From Desulfosporosinus sp. OT (lineage in GTDB: Bacteria > Bacillota > Desulfitobacteriia > Desulfitobacteriales > Desulfitobacteriaceae): DNA of 64,000 nucleotides. The stretch lies in assembly GCF_000224515.1 (NCBI RefSeq), contig NZ_AGAF01000278.1:1-64000 (forward strand). Direction: 5' to 3'. The notes under the pieces are model-generated. The model did no database searches. It saw nothing but the letters and a program-made list of their open reading frames with translations, and was not told the DNA's origin. This document shows positions 44,840 to 53,846 of the stretch, in pieces (within the stretch, counting starts at the first letter, position 1; every line of letters starts with the position of its first letter). A program made the position numbers and the translations under genes.

Positions 44840-45044
44840 ATGTCACAGGACAAACTCGTCACTTCTATTATTCCCCTCTTTGGTGAAGTCAAAACCGTAA
44901 TTCCCATATTCATCTACAAAGGCATATTGATCTTGCATGTTTCTCCTCCCCAAGAACTTCTTACCTGGAGATTATTTCGGCAATCAGCTTATCCACACCT
45001 AAGCATTTCATAGATTCCCTTGAAACGCCCATTTGGTTCATTTC
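44840..45044 (-). pseudogene. Short remnants, one like the start of a DUF3800 protein
   Basis: On the minus strand a strong site (ggggaggag) precedes MQDQYAFVDEYGNYGFDFTK, which stops after 31 codons. 'QYAFVDEYGNYGFDFTK' resembles the RNase H-like first strand of DUF3800 proteins (FxDExG). Another 26-codon frame, MNQMGVSRESMKCLGVDKLI, lies just upstream. Both look like gene ends joined by deletion. Confidence 0.45.
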
Positions 45045-46049
45045 CTAATTCATCGGAAATTTATCCGGATAGGTCGCAATTTTGGAAAAAAGTGCTGCCT
45101 GATAAATACCGCCATAAGAAAAATCCCTTAAATTTCTCTCTTTAAAACTCTCGGCTTTCGAACTATTTGAGCCTGCATAAGCCAATTCAGGAGTAACGGT
45201 ATTATTTTTATAAACGAGTGTTACATTACCAAAATCACCGTTTTGTTTATCACCGGTATGATAATTAATGTTGATTAAATTGTTCGCACGATAATAAATT
45301 TCGTCGATAATATGTCCCTGTTCGGTAATTGTATCAATTATTTCCTGGGTGCCTTTCACTTTTAACAACTGTTGCTGCGTGATTTTTAACCCACCATATT
45401 CCTTAAGACCATCCGTTGTCCAATAAAGGTAATAGAGTTTATAAGTATGCCCTGCTCCTATCCCATCTATAAAACCTGAATCAAAATTATCGCCTATTGT
45501 TGTAAATTGACCGTTGCCAAAATATAAAAGGTTCATGCCCGTATAAGGCAATTCAACGGGTTTTCCGCCTTTTACATACCAAGCATAGGATCTTGAACTG
45601 CTGCCGCCTGCACTACTTTCGCATTTAAAAATTTTGGTGTTATCGACAGTCCAAAGAAAAGGCGCATTAAACTTATTGTCCGCTGAATAGGCAATATTAC
45701 TTTTCAATTTCTGAGCTTCGGAGGCGGTGATATACCAAACATCACCTCCCTGTACTATGGCAAATGCGGCGTTTTGCTGGTCGCCAATAGTAAGGCTCTG
45801 AAAAAATTTGATTTGATGGGTAGTGTATTTGGCGAGGATAGCCTTTAATTGGGCAGGCGAAGTTGAACTGTTTAAAATGGCTGATGCTGCGGCGGATTCA
45901 GAAGGGCCCGCACTGCTTGTTATGGTTGGGCCCGACGACGATTGCCCAATCTGTTGAGGCATACTCTCTTTCGCACATCCCGCCAAAAGCAGCCAAACTG
46001 TCATTGTTGATAATAATATCATTATATTCATTTTGATCTCTGCTTTCAT
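45045..46049 (-). CDS. Hypothetical lipoprotein (334 aa)
   Basis: The lipobox LLLAGC (Cys about 25) and a Ser/Ala-rich linker (about 30-65) precede a globular domain of about 270 residues rich in Tyr, Gly and Asn (SYAWYVKGGKPVELPYTG; YYLYWTTDGLKEYGG). I do not recognise the family. Met 7 (46031) is an alternative start with a weak site. The neighbours are remnants, so this gene may be part of an accessory patch. Confidence 0.6.
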   Translation of the reverse strand: MKAEIKMNIMILLSTMTVWLLLAGCAKESMPQQIGQSSSGPTITSSAGPSESAAASAILNSSTSPAQLKAILAKYTTHQIKFFQSLTIGDQQNAAFAIVQGGDVWYITASEAQKLKSNIAYSADNKFNAPFLWTVDNTKIFKCESSAGGSSSRSYAWYVKGGKPVELPYTGMNLLYFGNGQFTTIGDNFDSGFIDGIGAGHTYKLYYLYWTTDGLKEYGGLKITQQQLLKVKGTQEIIDTITEQGHIIDEIYYRANNLININYHTGDKQNGDFGNVTLVYKNNTVTPELAYAGSNSSKAESFKERNLRDFSYGGIYQAALFSKIATYPDKFPMN

Positions 46050-46164
46050 CTAAGATAAATAATCTTCTGTACCCATTACCTAATGAAAATGAACAATATA
46101 TAAAGACGCAACCGGCGTGGGGCATTGGGATCAGGGATAGGCCGGAATGGGTACTCAGCCTTAT

Positions 46165-46497
46165 TTATGATGGAATAATATAATCATCAAGGATATTTTG
46201 TACGCTGTTGGCAAAGGAATCTGCGGCACCCCAATCAAAGTTAAAAATCATCCCTTCGGAACTTCCCGTAGATACTGATCTCACATCCGTTTGGCCATAA
46301 ATATTATCGATTATTACAACGAGTGCCACTCTATTCTTCACCCGCATATAGTATTTCTCAAATATTAAGGTCCCAATGTAAATTCCATTACCCAAATCAT
46401 GAGTTTCCTCATGCACAAGATCAGCATTTTCATTTTGCTTGACTAAATCTAATGCTTCGATCGGCGAAATGCTTACTTTGAAATTATAAGTACTCAT
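46165..46497 (-). CDS. DUF6054-like protein
   Basis: The 110-residue protein reads MSTYNFKVSISPIEALDLVK, then VHEETHDLGNGIYIGTLIFEKYY and SSEGMIFNFDWGAADSFANSV. This matches a small family known from Clostridia as DUF6054, without known function. The frame is open to 46563, but ATG 46497 has gaaggagagg at good spacing, and the upstream part is the tail of an SRPBCC remnant. Confidence 0.7.
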   Translation of the reverse strand: MSTYNFKVSISPIEALDLVKQNENADLVHEETHDLGNGIYIGTLIFEKYYMRVKNRVALVVIIDNIYGQTDVRSVSTGSSEGMIFNFDWGAADSFANSVQNILDDYIIPS

Positions 46498-46547
46498 CTT
46501 TTCCTCTCCTTCGCAATAAACAAAATATCTCAAATTGCAACTCGCAG

Positions 46548-46690
46548 CTATCTGTTCAACCAAACCTTCACAAACTGTTCAGTCCACGCTTTGTATAATA
46601 CTTGAGGTAGAAAGGCATTGTTCGCTCCACGGTAAGACTAAATGGACGCGATGATAGTTCGGGAATACTAATTAGTTTAGATTGGCTCAT
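46548..46690 (-). pseudogene. N-terminal remnant of an SRPBCC/AHSA1-domain protein
   Basis: After a good site (aaaggag) the frame reads MSQSKLISIPELSSRPFSLT and VERTMP; one shift later QVLYKAWTEQF follows, the usual start of an AHSA1-type lipid-binding protein ('vyeAWTeqf'). It stops at 46548. The rest of the domain is missing. Confidence 0.65.
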
Positions 46691-46921
46691 AATTGCGTTC
46701 TCCTTTATTATCCAGTATATATGATTTGCTTCTTGAAGCCTAATCCCACCCCAACGCTCCTGCCAGCGATTATAGGTTCTTAAATACTAAGCCTACCGGA
46801 TAGATAAATGATATTTTGGTTTCAAACCAATAAGCCTGAAGGTTCCATAACCATAAAAAATACATTAATGGTCTTACGAACGTAATGTCGATTCATTGGT
46901 ATAATTTATACGACATTATTA

Positions 46922-46945
46922 AAAAAAGGCCCCGAGGGGCCTTAA
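46922..46945 (-). terminator. Terminator after the muconolactone-isomerase-like gene
   Basis: aaggcccc / ggggcctt with a two-base loop is followed on the minus strand by ttttt. Confidence 0.85.
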
Positions 46946-46983
46946 ACTAGGGTGAGGCTAGTGTTGAATTAGTTTTTTCCTAT

Positions 46984-47304
46984 CTACTCTTTTGGGGTTT
47001 GTTCTTTTTCTTGAGCTGACTTAACGGATTCCAAAGCTCTTTCAATACTGACTAAGGGAGTCGTTTCTGTCTCAAGAAAAGGAAATATAGGAGATTGGGA
47101 TATTAATGTATGAAGTTCCTCGACAGACTCGACATCCCAAATAACACAGCCACCTTTTCTACCAGCAAACATCCCTTGTGCCAAAATCTTTCCCTGTTTC
47201 TGATAGCCTATAACTTTTTCCCACCCTTCTGCCATTATTTCTTTGACCTGTTGAGGTGGGAATGGGGGTAATTGTTTTAATTCACTTGTAACGAGAAATA
47301 GCAT
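46984..47304 (-). CDS. Muconolactone-isomerase-like small protein
   Basis: The 106-residue protein opens MLFLVTSELKQLPPFPPQQV and has GKILAQGMFAGRKGGCVIWDVES and ELHTLISQSPIFPFLETE, a ferredoxin-like dimeric alpha-beta barrel of the muconolactone delta-isomerase/YciI type. Stand-alone members outside aromatic pathways have no proven reaction, and no aromatic-degradation genes are near. Confidence 0.72.
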   Translation of the reverse strand: MLFLVTSELKQLPPFPPQQVKEIMAEGWEKVIGYQKQGKILAQGMFAGRKGGCVIWDVESVEELHTLISQSPIFPFLETETTPLVSIERALESVKSAQEKEQTPKE

Positions 47305-47348
47305 GGTTAACCCTTCTTTCCATAATTATTTTGGCTGTTCGATTGAGA

Positions 47349-47476
47349 CAACACAGCCTTATCTGCTTCACCCTAGTTTGAAAAGATTCGAATTGATGGA
47401 CTGGAAATTCCAGCTTCAACCCGAAACAAACAAAAAGAGCAACCGACCTCTTATAAGGCCCATTGCTCTTTTCATC
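47349..47476. repeat. Dispersed structured repeat, copy A
   Basis: From acagcctt to the terminator-like stem aaagagcaaccgacct...gcccattgctctt (ending near 47473), this block of about 125 bases recurs at 48140-48267. It includes tcaccctagtt, ggactggaa.ttcc and agagcaaccgacctct in both. The final stem could be a terminator of a small RNA. Confidence 0.7.
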
Positions 47477-48139
47477 TATTTCGGATGGAATTTTTTAACT
47501 AATAATAAAGAATCGGTTGTATACCGATTCTAATTATATTTTACTGCCTTTGAACTTTTTCCATTTATTTATTAACGGTACTATATCTTTAAGTCTAAAT
47601 TTTGTCAATGGGAATTTAAATATTTTTAAAAATTTTTTCCACATTATTTGGAACATTATCTGAAACACCCAAAACGCTTCGGTGGTTACAAAATAAGGTT
47701 CAGGCTAATGCCAGACACAGAGGTAAATAACAACCCACTCACCGGGTTTATACCCGGATTTTTTATTTCGCGCCCCCAACGCTCCTGTCGGGCTGATTTG
47801 TTATCATGGAAGCATTGATCCTCCTAAACCACTCCGAATTTATCTGTCTCCCTATTAGTAACTTTACGCTCTACCCCTTATTTTATAAAGCGGCACAAGA
47901 ACGCACAGTCGTCCTTTCAGGACACACTTAGCCTAACGGGTATATGGATAATTTGAAGCACGTCGGAATCTATTAACCTGCCATTATTCTGATACCAAGG
48001 CTTGCTTGATGATCCAATAATGCCCGACCATGATATACTTCGGGTATTCCCGATAGCCGCTAAAATTGCGCGAAACGCTGATCACCTTCCTTGTCTATAA
48101 CCAATAATAACTCCATCCGAAATATATTCTTTATGACGC
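47477..48139. other. Gene-free stretch between the two repeat copies
   Basis: No credible gene is seen. It holds a plus-strand terminator ccgggt-tta-tacccgg with a tttttt run (about 47739-47762) and a 14-base match (ccccaacgctcctg) to a site near 46752. A 12-base block (atttcggatgga) next to copy A recurs inverted just before copy B. Confidence 0.5.
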
Positions 48140-48267
48140 GACAGCCTTTTACCTGCCTCACCCTAGTTAGTATAAAATTCGAGTTCACGGACTGGAATTT
48201 CCCAGTTTCAACCCTAAATATATGCAAAGAGCAACCGACCTCTTTAATAAGGTCCATTGCTCTTTAC
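48140..48267. repeat. Dispersed structured repeat, copy B
   Basis: This block matches copy A across the tcaccctagtt block, the ggactggaatttcc block and the stem aaagagcaaccgacctc...ggtccattgctcttt. Small insertions separate the copies, so they are not recent. Confidence 0.7.
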
Positions 48268-48271
48268 ATAT

Positions 48272-48368
48272 ATTTGAGCAGGGCCTGCTGGAAGCGGCGC
48301 AGAAGGAGCAGGATCTCCTGAACCGTTTGGCCCAGCTGCCCAGCGGTAAACAAAAGGCCAAAAAGTAA
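48272..48368 (+). pseudogene. C-terminal fragment of a coiled-coil protein
   Basis: Directly after repeat copy B the plus strand reads EQGLLEAAQKEQDLLNRLAQ and LPSGKQKAKK, then stops. It has no start. It is more GC-rich than its surroundings, which suggests foreign origin. The parent protein is not recognised. Confidence 0.45.
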
Positions 48369-48638
48369 TAATAAAAGAAAGTACTTAATGGTCATCGGAT
48401 TAGTGCAACGACACCCCTGAACTTTTATAGTAGGGGTTTAAGTTCTCATTTCCTGCGCTTGTTGTAGGTGCGCCCCTAAAGCACAGGAATCCACAGAAAG
48501 CGAAAAGGGTCCGATTATTATCGCTAAGGAATATGAACCCTTAGATAAAACTATATAATTCGACCTGTCACCAGGGCGCATTTAAAAACAGGAAAAATAA
48601 GGGGAAAACATTTAATATAAGAAATAAGGAGGGGCTTT

Positions 48639-49490
48639 ATGGATTGGCTTGACGCAATGAACAGGGCGGTAGAATATCTAGAGGCTAACCTTACTGAAAA
48701 GTTGGATATTGAGAAGGTAGCGAAAATTGCCTTATCATCCCCATTTCACTTTCAGCGTATGTACCATATGATGACCGGTGTTACTATAGCTGAATATGTG
48801 CGCAGAAGAAGGCTTACCCTCGCTGCCCAGGATATTTTATCCGGCAAAAAAATCATTGATGTAGCATATAGGTATGGCTATGAAACGCCCGAAGCCTTCA
48901 CTAAAGCTTTTGGGAAAATGCATGGAATATGCCCTTCGGCTGCGCGCGGGCTGGGAGCAAATCTCAAGGCATATCCAAAACTCTCCTTTCATATTTCAAT
49001 AAAAGGAGATGAAGATATGAATTACAAGATTGTTGATAAAGAGAGCTTTACCGTAGTAGGTAAACAAAGAAGGATGACTATGGTGAACGAAGAAAACTTT
49101 ATACAAGTTGCTAAATTCTGGGACGATTGCGTGAAGGATGGTTCATACCAGTGGATCAGCTCAAAGGCAGGCAAGCTTGGTGTCCTGGGTATATTTAAGG
49201 ATTTCGACAAAGATGAATTTAATTATATAGTAGGAGTTGAGGAAATCAAAGATACCCTTCCGAAAGGATATGTTTCGGCAACTATACCCGCTGCAACCTG
49301 GGCAGTATTTGAATCAGTTGGAGCGCTGCCTGAAGCTTTAGTGGATATAATCCGAAGGGTATATTCAGAGTGGTTCCCAGCTACAGGATATCAGCATGAT
49401 TGTTGCACACCAGGGCTTGAGGTTTATCCTGAAGGTGATAAACACTCTCCAGATTACAGATGTGAGTATTGGGTTCCGGTTAAGAAGTAA
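48639..49490 (+). CDS. AraC-family regulator with GyrI-like effector domain
   Basis: The 283-residue protein has two helix-turn-helix motifs at the N-terminus (LDIEKVAKIALSSPFHFQRMY; KIIDVAYRYGYETPEAFTKAF, residues about 20-105) and a C-terminal GyrI-like/effector-binding domain (SFTVVGKQRRM, FNYIVGVEE, LPEALVDIIRRVYSEWFPATG, LEVYPEGDKHSPDYRCEYWVPV). Rob/SoxS-type proteins of this layout respond to drugs or small amphiphiles. No target gene is adjacent. Confidence 0.9.
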   Translation: MDWLDAMNRAVEYLEANLTEKLDIEKVAKIALSSPFHFQRMYHMMTGVTIAEYVRRRRLTLAAQDILSGKKIIDVAYRYGYETPEAFTKAFGKMHGICPSAARGLGANLKAYPKLSFHISIKGDEDMNYKIVDKESFTVVGKQRRMTMVNEENFIQVAKFWDDCVKDGSYQWISSKAGKLGVLGIFKDFDKDEFNYIVGVEEIKDTLPKGYVSATIPAATWAVFESVGALPEALVDIIRRVYSEWFPATGYQHDCCTPGLEVYPEGDKHSPDYRCEYWVPVKK

Positions 49491-49702
49491 AAGACATGAA
49501 ACTAAAGATAAGTATGGCTATATATCGATCGAATACAATTAGCCGTACTTATCTTAGTTTGATCCACGAATTTAAGACTTTAGTTGTTTAAAGGCTGTTC
49601 GAGAGGGAGAGCTGATGAGTTTGAAGGCGAAAGTATTAATCGGGTTGGTCTTAGCGCTTCAAGGCAATTGTGCGATCTTAGGTAGTTCGTTTTAGTATGC
49701 TT
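49491..49702. other. Gap after the AraC gene
   Basis: No intact gene is seen. A terminator-like inverted repeat occurs around 49505-49553 (taagtatggct..agccgtacttatc). The rest leads into the reverse transcriptase remnant. Confidence 0.45.
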
Positions 49703-49850
49703 TTCTTTCCATTCTCGCACTATCCATTTATCGAGCTTGTAAAGAAATGCATTTGCCAGTAATGGCGAAATTATACCCCCTTGGGTGTTCCGACTTCCGT
49801 GATTGCCAGCTCATTCATGACTCCTGCGAGAAGCCTTGCTTCAACTGTGG
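49703..49850 (-). pseudogene. Fragment of a group II intron reverse transcriptase
   Basis: On the minus strand two frames joined by one shift read VEARLLAGVMNELAITEVGTP and then TQGGIISPLLANAFLYKLDK. The 'GTPQGGIISPLLANi.L..lDkw' block is the core of group II intron-encoded reverse transcriptases. Only about 50 residues remain; the YADD motif is absent. Confidence 0.7.
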
Positions 49851-49851
49851 G

Positions 49852-49981
49852 TGCGAAAAATCCCTATGTGTACAGAGAATATAGGTATGATTCTGAAACT
49901 GGGCTATATTATCTGCAGAGTAGGTATTATAGTCCTGATGGGAGTAGGTTATTAATGCCGATGCTTTATGTGGAAAAGTAG
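49852..49981 (+). pseudogene. Fragment of an Rhs-repeat protein core
   Basis: The plus strand reads NPYVYREYRYDSETGLYYLQ then SRYYSPDGSRLLMP, matching the Rhs-associated core 'NPY.Y.gyyYDsETGLYYlqaRYYdPe.GRFin'. The end is frameshifted (GRLLMPML in place of GRFINADA). It abuts the reverse transcriptase fragment on the other strand, so two mobile or accessory genes have been joined. Confidence 0.75.
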
Positions 49982-50118
49982 AAGATTTATATTTCAGCGT
50001 TCTCTCAGTCTTTACTCAGGAACAACTCAGTTTGTGAAGTTATAATCAGTAATCGGTGCTAGGCGCAAAAGTTAATCCAAAGAATTGAATGTTACAATAC
50101 TTCTAAGGATGTGCTAAC

Positions 50119-50505
50119 GTGAATTTAAAAACAATGGCAGGAACTTTAACAATCATTGTGATGTTAACAACACCAACATTGGCTCAAGCAAATGTTGCTT
50201 CAGCTAAGCCAGCGACATCGCTAATAGACCAATCCAAAATAGTTGGATTAACGGCTGAAGAATTGGTTAACGATATAACAAGCCCGAACGACGATGAACT
50301 TAGTATACAGCTTAAAGCAGCAAGACAAACGAAACAACTTGCAACTCTTCTGACCCGGGCCAAAACCCTTGATGTTGATATTACAGGCCTGACTAATGAT
50401 CAAGCAAGAGTAAGGATTAAGGCAGCGGAAAGAGCAAATACTCTTACCCGTCTTTTGGCTGATGCTAAGACGCTAGGCATTGGTATTAATGAAAAACTGG
50501 TTTAA
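50119..50505 (+). CDS. Small secreted repeat protein, unknown
   Basis: The 128-residue protein has a signal peptide (MNLKTMAGTLTIIVMLTTPT, cut after LAQA) and a soluble helical part. Two related units are visible: QTKQLATLLTRAKTLDVDITG and ANTLTRLLADAKTLGIGI, each followed or preceded by a 'LT..(E/D).(L/R)...I' segment. I do not recognise the family. The start is GTG 50119 with aagga upstream. Confidence 0.55.
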   Translation: MNLKTMAGTLTIIVMLTTPTLAQANVASAKPATSLIDQSKIVGLTAEELVNDITSPNDDELSIQLKAARQTKQLATLLTRAKTLDVDITGLTNDQARVRIKAAERANTLTRLLADAKTLGIGINEKLV

Positions 50506-50605
50506 ATCATGGTTCCCCGTACGTTTACGAAAACGGCAATTCGGAAAAAATGAGACGACAGTTTAATGCTACAAGACTTTAATATTAGTTGTTGAGGAGA
50601 TCTTT

Positions 50606-51517
50606 ATGCTAGATGTTTGTTTACTGGGAACTGGAGGAATGATGCCGCTGCCGGACAGGTGGCTGTCATCCCTACTGATAAAGTGTAAGGGAAGAATGAT
50701 CCTCATAGATTGTGGGGAAGGAACTCAAATCCCGCTCAGAATGGCCGCTTGGGGTTTCAAAACGATTGATGCCGTTCTATTTACTCATTATCATGGGGAT
50801 CATATAGCCGGATTACCCGGGCTGCTTCTAACCATAGGTAATTCAGGGAGAGAAAAACCATTAACTTTGCTCGGGCCTCCAGGACTAAAAAAAGTTGTTG
50901 AAGGCTTAACGGTCATTGCACCCCTGTTACCCTTTGAACTAGACTTAATTGAACTATCAGACATGGAAAGTGCCGAAACACACATAGGTGATCTTAATAT
51001 AAAGAGTATCCCTGTAGAACATACCCTTCCCTGTTTATCCTATTGTCTAGAGCTTAAAAGGCAGGGTAGATTTAATGTTGAACGTGCTAAGCAACTAGGC
51101 ATTCCTGTAAGCTACTGGAGTAGGCTTCAGAAAGGTGTAACAATAATACTTGAAGACCAGATAGTTAGCCCTCAAATGGTTCTTGGTGAAACAAGGAAAG
51201 GGATTAAAGTTTGCTATTGTACTGATACAAGACCAACAGAGGGTTTAATTGAGTTTATAGAAGGCTCAGACCTTTTTATTTGTGAAGGGATGTATGGTGA
51301 TGAGGACGACTTGTCCAAAGCGATCCAGAAAAAGCATATGATGTTTTCTGAAGCTGGATTACTCGCTCAACAAGCCAGTGTAAAAGAACTATGGCTCACT
51401 CACTATAGTCCGTCGTTAACAGAACCTGAGAAATATATTGAGTCTGTGAAAACAACTTTTTCCAATACCGTAATTGGGAAGGATTCACTAATTAAGTCGC
51501 TAAAATTTACGGATTAA
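50606..51517 (+). CDS. rnz: Ribonuclease Z (metallo-beta-lactamase fold)
   Basis: The 303-residue protein has the zinc motif FTHYHGDHIAGLPGLLLT, EHTLPCLSYCLELKRQGRF, CYCTDTRP and the final LTHYSP, matching bacterial RNase Z, which trims the 3' end of tRNA precursors lacking CCA. HYHGDH replaces the more usual HLHxDH, which is compatible with metal binding. Start after gaggag. Confidence 0.92.
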   Translation: MLDVCLLGTGGMMPLPDRWLSSLLIKCKGRMILIDCGEGTQIPLRMAAWGFKTIDAVLFTHYHGDHIAGLPGLLLTIGNSGREKPLTLLGPPGLKKVVEGLTVIAPLLPFELDLIELSDMESAETHIGDLNIKSIPVEHTLPCLSYCLELKRQGRFNVERAKQLGIPVSYWSRLQKGVTIILEDQIVSPQMVLGETRKGIKVCYCTDTRPTEGLIEFIEGSDLFICEGMYGDEDDLSKAIQKKHMMFSEAGLLAQQASVKELWLTHYSPSLTEPEKYIESVKTTFSNTVIGKDSLIKSLKFTD

Positions 51518-51549
51518 ATTAGGCAACCGGCGACGTTGCTTGAAGATCT

Positions 51550-52356
51550 TTATGGTTGAATATGCCTCGACTTGATCTTTTCAAACATCGTCAAAAGCCC
51601 ACCGCAAAGACTATAGATTAAGTCAACATTGAGATTATCTCCTGCTGACGAATCGAAAAATACATTGAGTTTGGATTCTAGATCCTCTTCTGGTTTGCTG
51701 TAACAAATTAACATGGGCACCTTGGGTAGCGGATACAGTACGAGCGAAATATCGGACGAGTAACTTTTTTCCACCTGCTTTCCGCCAAAAATGTGGATCA
51801 TGTCCTCTAACAGATCCGGATAAATATCGGCAATTTGTTTGAGAGGTTTTTCAAACTTGTGCTCAAAATATGAATCCCATATCTTCTCCTTGCTAAGCTC
51901 CCTGAACGTAACCCATTTTCCAGTAAGATCATTTCCTGCACAGTGAATAATATAGTTAAGCAATGGTACCGTCACCCATATATTGACATGGCAGTCAGAG
52001 ATGATATTTCCCTTCGCATCAACCGTGAAGTCCTTTCCCAAACACTTGATTGATAACTTATCGCCAGAAAACGTAGCCCCCAATCGTTGCACTGAGGCAG
52101 AAAAATCGATTGAGGCTATTTCTCTTTGCAGCGGTACGAGTATTTGTTTCAGTTGCTCTTCAGGAGCCATTTGTTTAATAATCTTACTATCGACTTCCTC
52201 AATGATCTGGCTCTCTAAATGAGGACATTCACCAAAACGTTTTTGTCCCTTAATTACCAAATCTGCAAATGCTAAGCATGTTGCCATCCCACACAGTTTG
52301 CAATTTGATTTTGGGAGTAACTTGTATACTTCTAGAGGATTGTTAAGCTGTGACAT
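51550..52356 (-). CDS. DUF3786 protein with N-terminal Fe-S domain
   Basis: The 268-residue protein begins with a four-cysteine motif LPKSNCKLCGMATCLAFADLV...RFGECPHL, like the Fe-S domain of the corrinoid Fe-S protein large subunit (CxxCxxxxC...C). The rest (about 75-268) is a DUF3786 domain (CLGKDFTVDAKGNI; PLLNYIIHCAGNDLTGKWVTFREL). Such proteins are common in acetogens and dechlorinators and may serve corrinoid reactivation; that is inference. Confidence 0.82.
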   Translation of the reverse strand: MSQLNNPLEVYKLLPKSNCKLCGMATCLAFADLVIKGQKRFGECPHLESQIIEEVDSKIIKQMAPEEQLKQILVPLQREIASIDFSASVQRLGATFSGDKLSIKCLGKDFTVDAKGNIISDCHVNIWVTVPLLNYIIHCAGNDLTGKWVTFRELSKEKIWDSYFEHKFEKPLKQIADIYPDLLEDMIHIFGGKQVEKSYSSDISLVLYPLPKVPMLICYSKPEEDLESKLNVFFDSSAGDNLNVDLIYSLCGGLLTMFEKIKSRHIQP

Positions 52357-52500
52357 CTGATATTACCCCTTCCTGAAGTAATTGTAGTGTTAATATTCTT
52401 CCATCATCAGAATTCTCCACGTTTCTCTTTTCCCCTGCCGTAATATTTCGTTTATTACATATTTTCGAATATTCTATTATATTACGAGCTCTTTGGGCTG

Positions 52501-52950
52501 TTAGCTAAAACTTTTTTCCAGTTCCTTCTTTAGAACATCTGCTGGGAAATACCGTCCTGGGCATTCCGTGGCAGCCCCAGGCACGTCCCGGTGCAGCTCA
52601 ACGTCTGTCGGCTTTAGAGAAAAGACAGTCAAAAGTTGTACGACTTTATTAATCAACCCAACGAGTTGGGTATCCGGTACTTCCTTTTCGCTGAAATTTC
52701 CTACGAGACAGATTCCGATTCCCACTGGAATTGCGATGTCCTGCTTTACAATGCGCTCCCACTCGATCTAAGGGACGCCCATCCTCACAGCTTCCGTTAG
52801 GCATAATTACAAAGTGATAGCCAATACGCTCCACCCCTTAGTTTGGTGCCACTCACGTATCATCTCAGCATTTACCGAAACCGTCTTTCCCGCCCTCCTC
52901 ACTTCTGTAGGGCTTGCTGAGTGATGGATAACTATTTTTCGCCAATCCAT
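52501..52950 (-). pseudogene. Broken N-acetylmuramoyl-L-alanine amidase (PGRP-like)
   Basis: Across three frames the sequence reads MDWRKIVIHHSASPTEVRR, IREWHQTKGW, then IGYHFVIMPNGSCEDGRPLD and VGAHCKAG, then GICLVGNFSEKEVPDTQ and VELHRDVPGAATECPGRYFP. These are the zinc ligands and substrate-groove blocks of amidase-2/PGRP enzymes. Shifts near 52826 and 52720 break it. Start 52950 follows gagaggggag. Confidence 0.85.
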
Positions 52951-53012
52951 TCTATTCTCCCCTCTCCCTCAACTTCGGGACGACAACGGCTTTACTAATA
53001 GCCCCAATCCAA

Positions 53013-53846
53013 CTATTCCTCGTAACAACCTCTCAGGAGAGCAATTTCTTCGGCATAGCCTGAAAGCTCGTTGGGTGTTTCGAGAAAGAAAGGCAGGTGC
53101 CGAAGTTTAGGGTGATTGATGATTTGGGTGATGGCTTTCAAACCAATAGTGCCCTCACCGATTTTGGCATGGCGATCTTTACGACTGCCCTTAAGATTCA
53201 TGCTGTCATTTAGGTGGATCGCCAAAAGCTTCTTTAAACCAATGACCTCATCAAACTTATCAAGCACACCGTCCAGATCATGTACAATATCATAACCTGC
53301 GTCATTGATATGGCACGTATCCAAGCAAACACCGATTTTGTCTGATAAAACGACACCATCTATGATCTGCTTGATTTCTTCGAAGGTACGCCCCACCTCT
53401 GTACCTTTACCTGCCATGGTTTCAAGCAACACAGTGGTCGTCTGTTCGGGTTTTAAAAGAGCGTTAAGCTGCGCAATAATCAGTCGTATACCCACTTCTG
53501 AGCCTTGCCCACCATGGCTGCCCGGGTGGAAGTTATAGAGGTTGTTAGGTAAATACTCCATACGAACCAAATCATCAGCCATAACTTGGGCAGCAAACTC
53601 TCTAGTTTTTTCCTCAGGGGAGCAAGCGTTGAGGGTATAAGGGGCATGAGCTAAAATCGGAGCAAATTGATTTTCCTTCATCAGCCTAAGCAAAGACTCA
53701 GCATCCTTCGGATCGATTGCCTTCGCTTTACTGCCTCTTGGATTACGGGTGAAAAACTGAAACGTATTGGCATGTATTTTCAGAGCATCTTTACCTATAG
53801 CTTGGAATCCTTTAGAAATCGATAAATGACATCCAATCTTTAACAT
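53013..53846 (-). CDS. nfo: Endonuclease IV
   Basis: The 277-residue TIM-barrel enzyme has zinc-site segments [67 protein letters not shown] and [13 protein letters not shown], the full Nfo set. It cuts DNA 5' to abasic sites in base-excision repair. Length is normal. No LexA box was seen ahead of it. Confidence 0.95.
   Translation of the reverse strand: MLKIGCHLSISKGFQAIGKDALKIHANTFQFFTRNPRGSKAKAIDPKDAESLLRLMKENQFAPILAHAPYTLNACSPEEKTREFAAQVMADDLVRMEYLPNNLYNFHPGSHGGQGSEVGIRLIIAQLNALLKPEQTTTVLLETMAGKGTEVGRTFEEIKQIIDGVVLSDKIGVCLDTCHINDAGYDIVHDLDGVLDKFDEVIGLKKLLAIHLNDSMNLKGSRKDRHAKIGEGTIGLKAITQIINHPKLRHLPFFLETPNELSGYAEEIALLRGCYEE

Noticed and set aside
47303..48321. Small proteins of about 76 residues over the two structured repeats
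   Set aside because: The repeats keep stem-forming bases but not the reading frame, and the ribosome binding sites are poor. They look like RNA or element sequence, not protein.
49781..49981. A 66-residue protein read on the plus strand
   Set aside because: Its first third is the antisense of the reverse transcriptase fragment and its last part is a frameshifted Rhs core, so it is a chance join.
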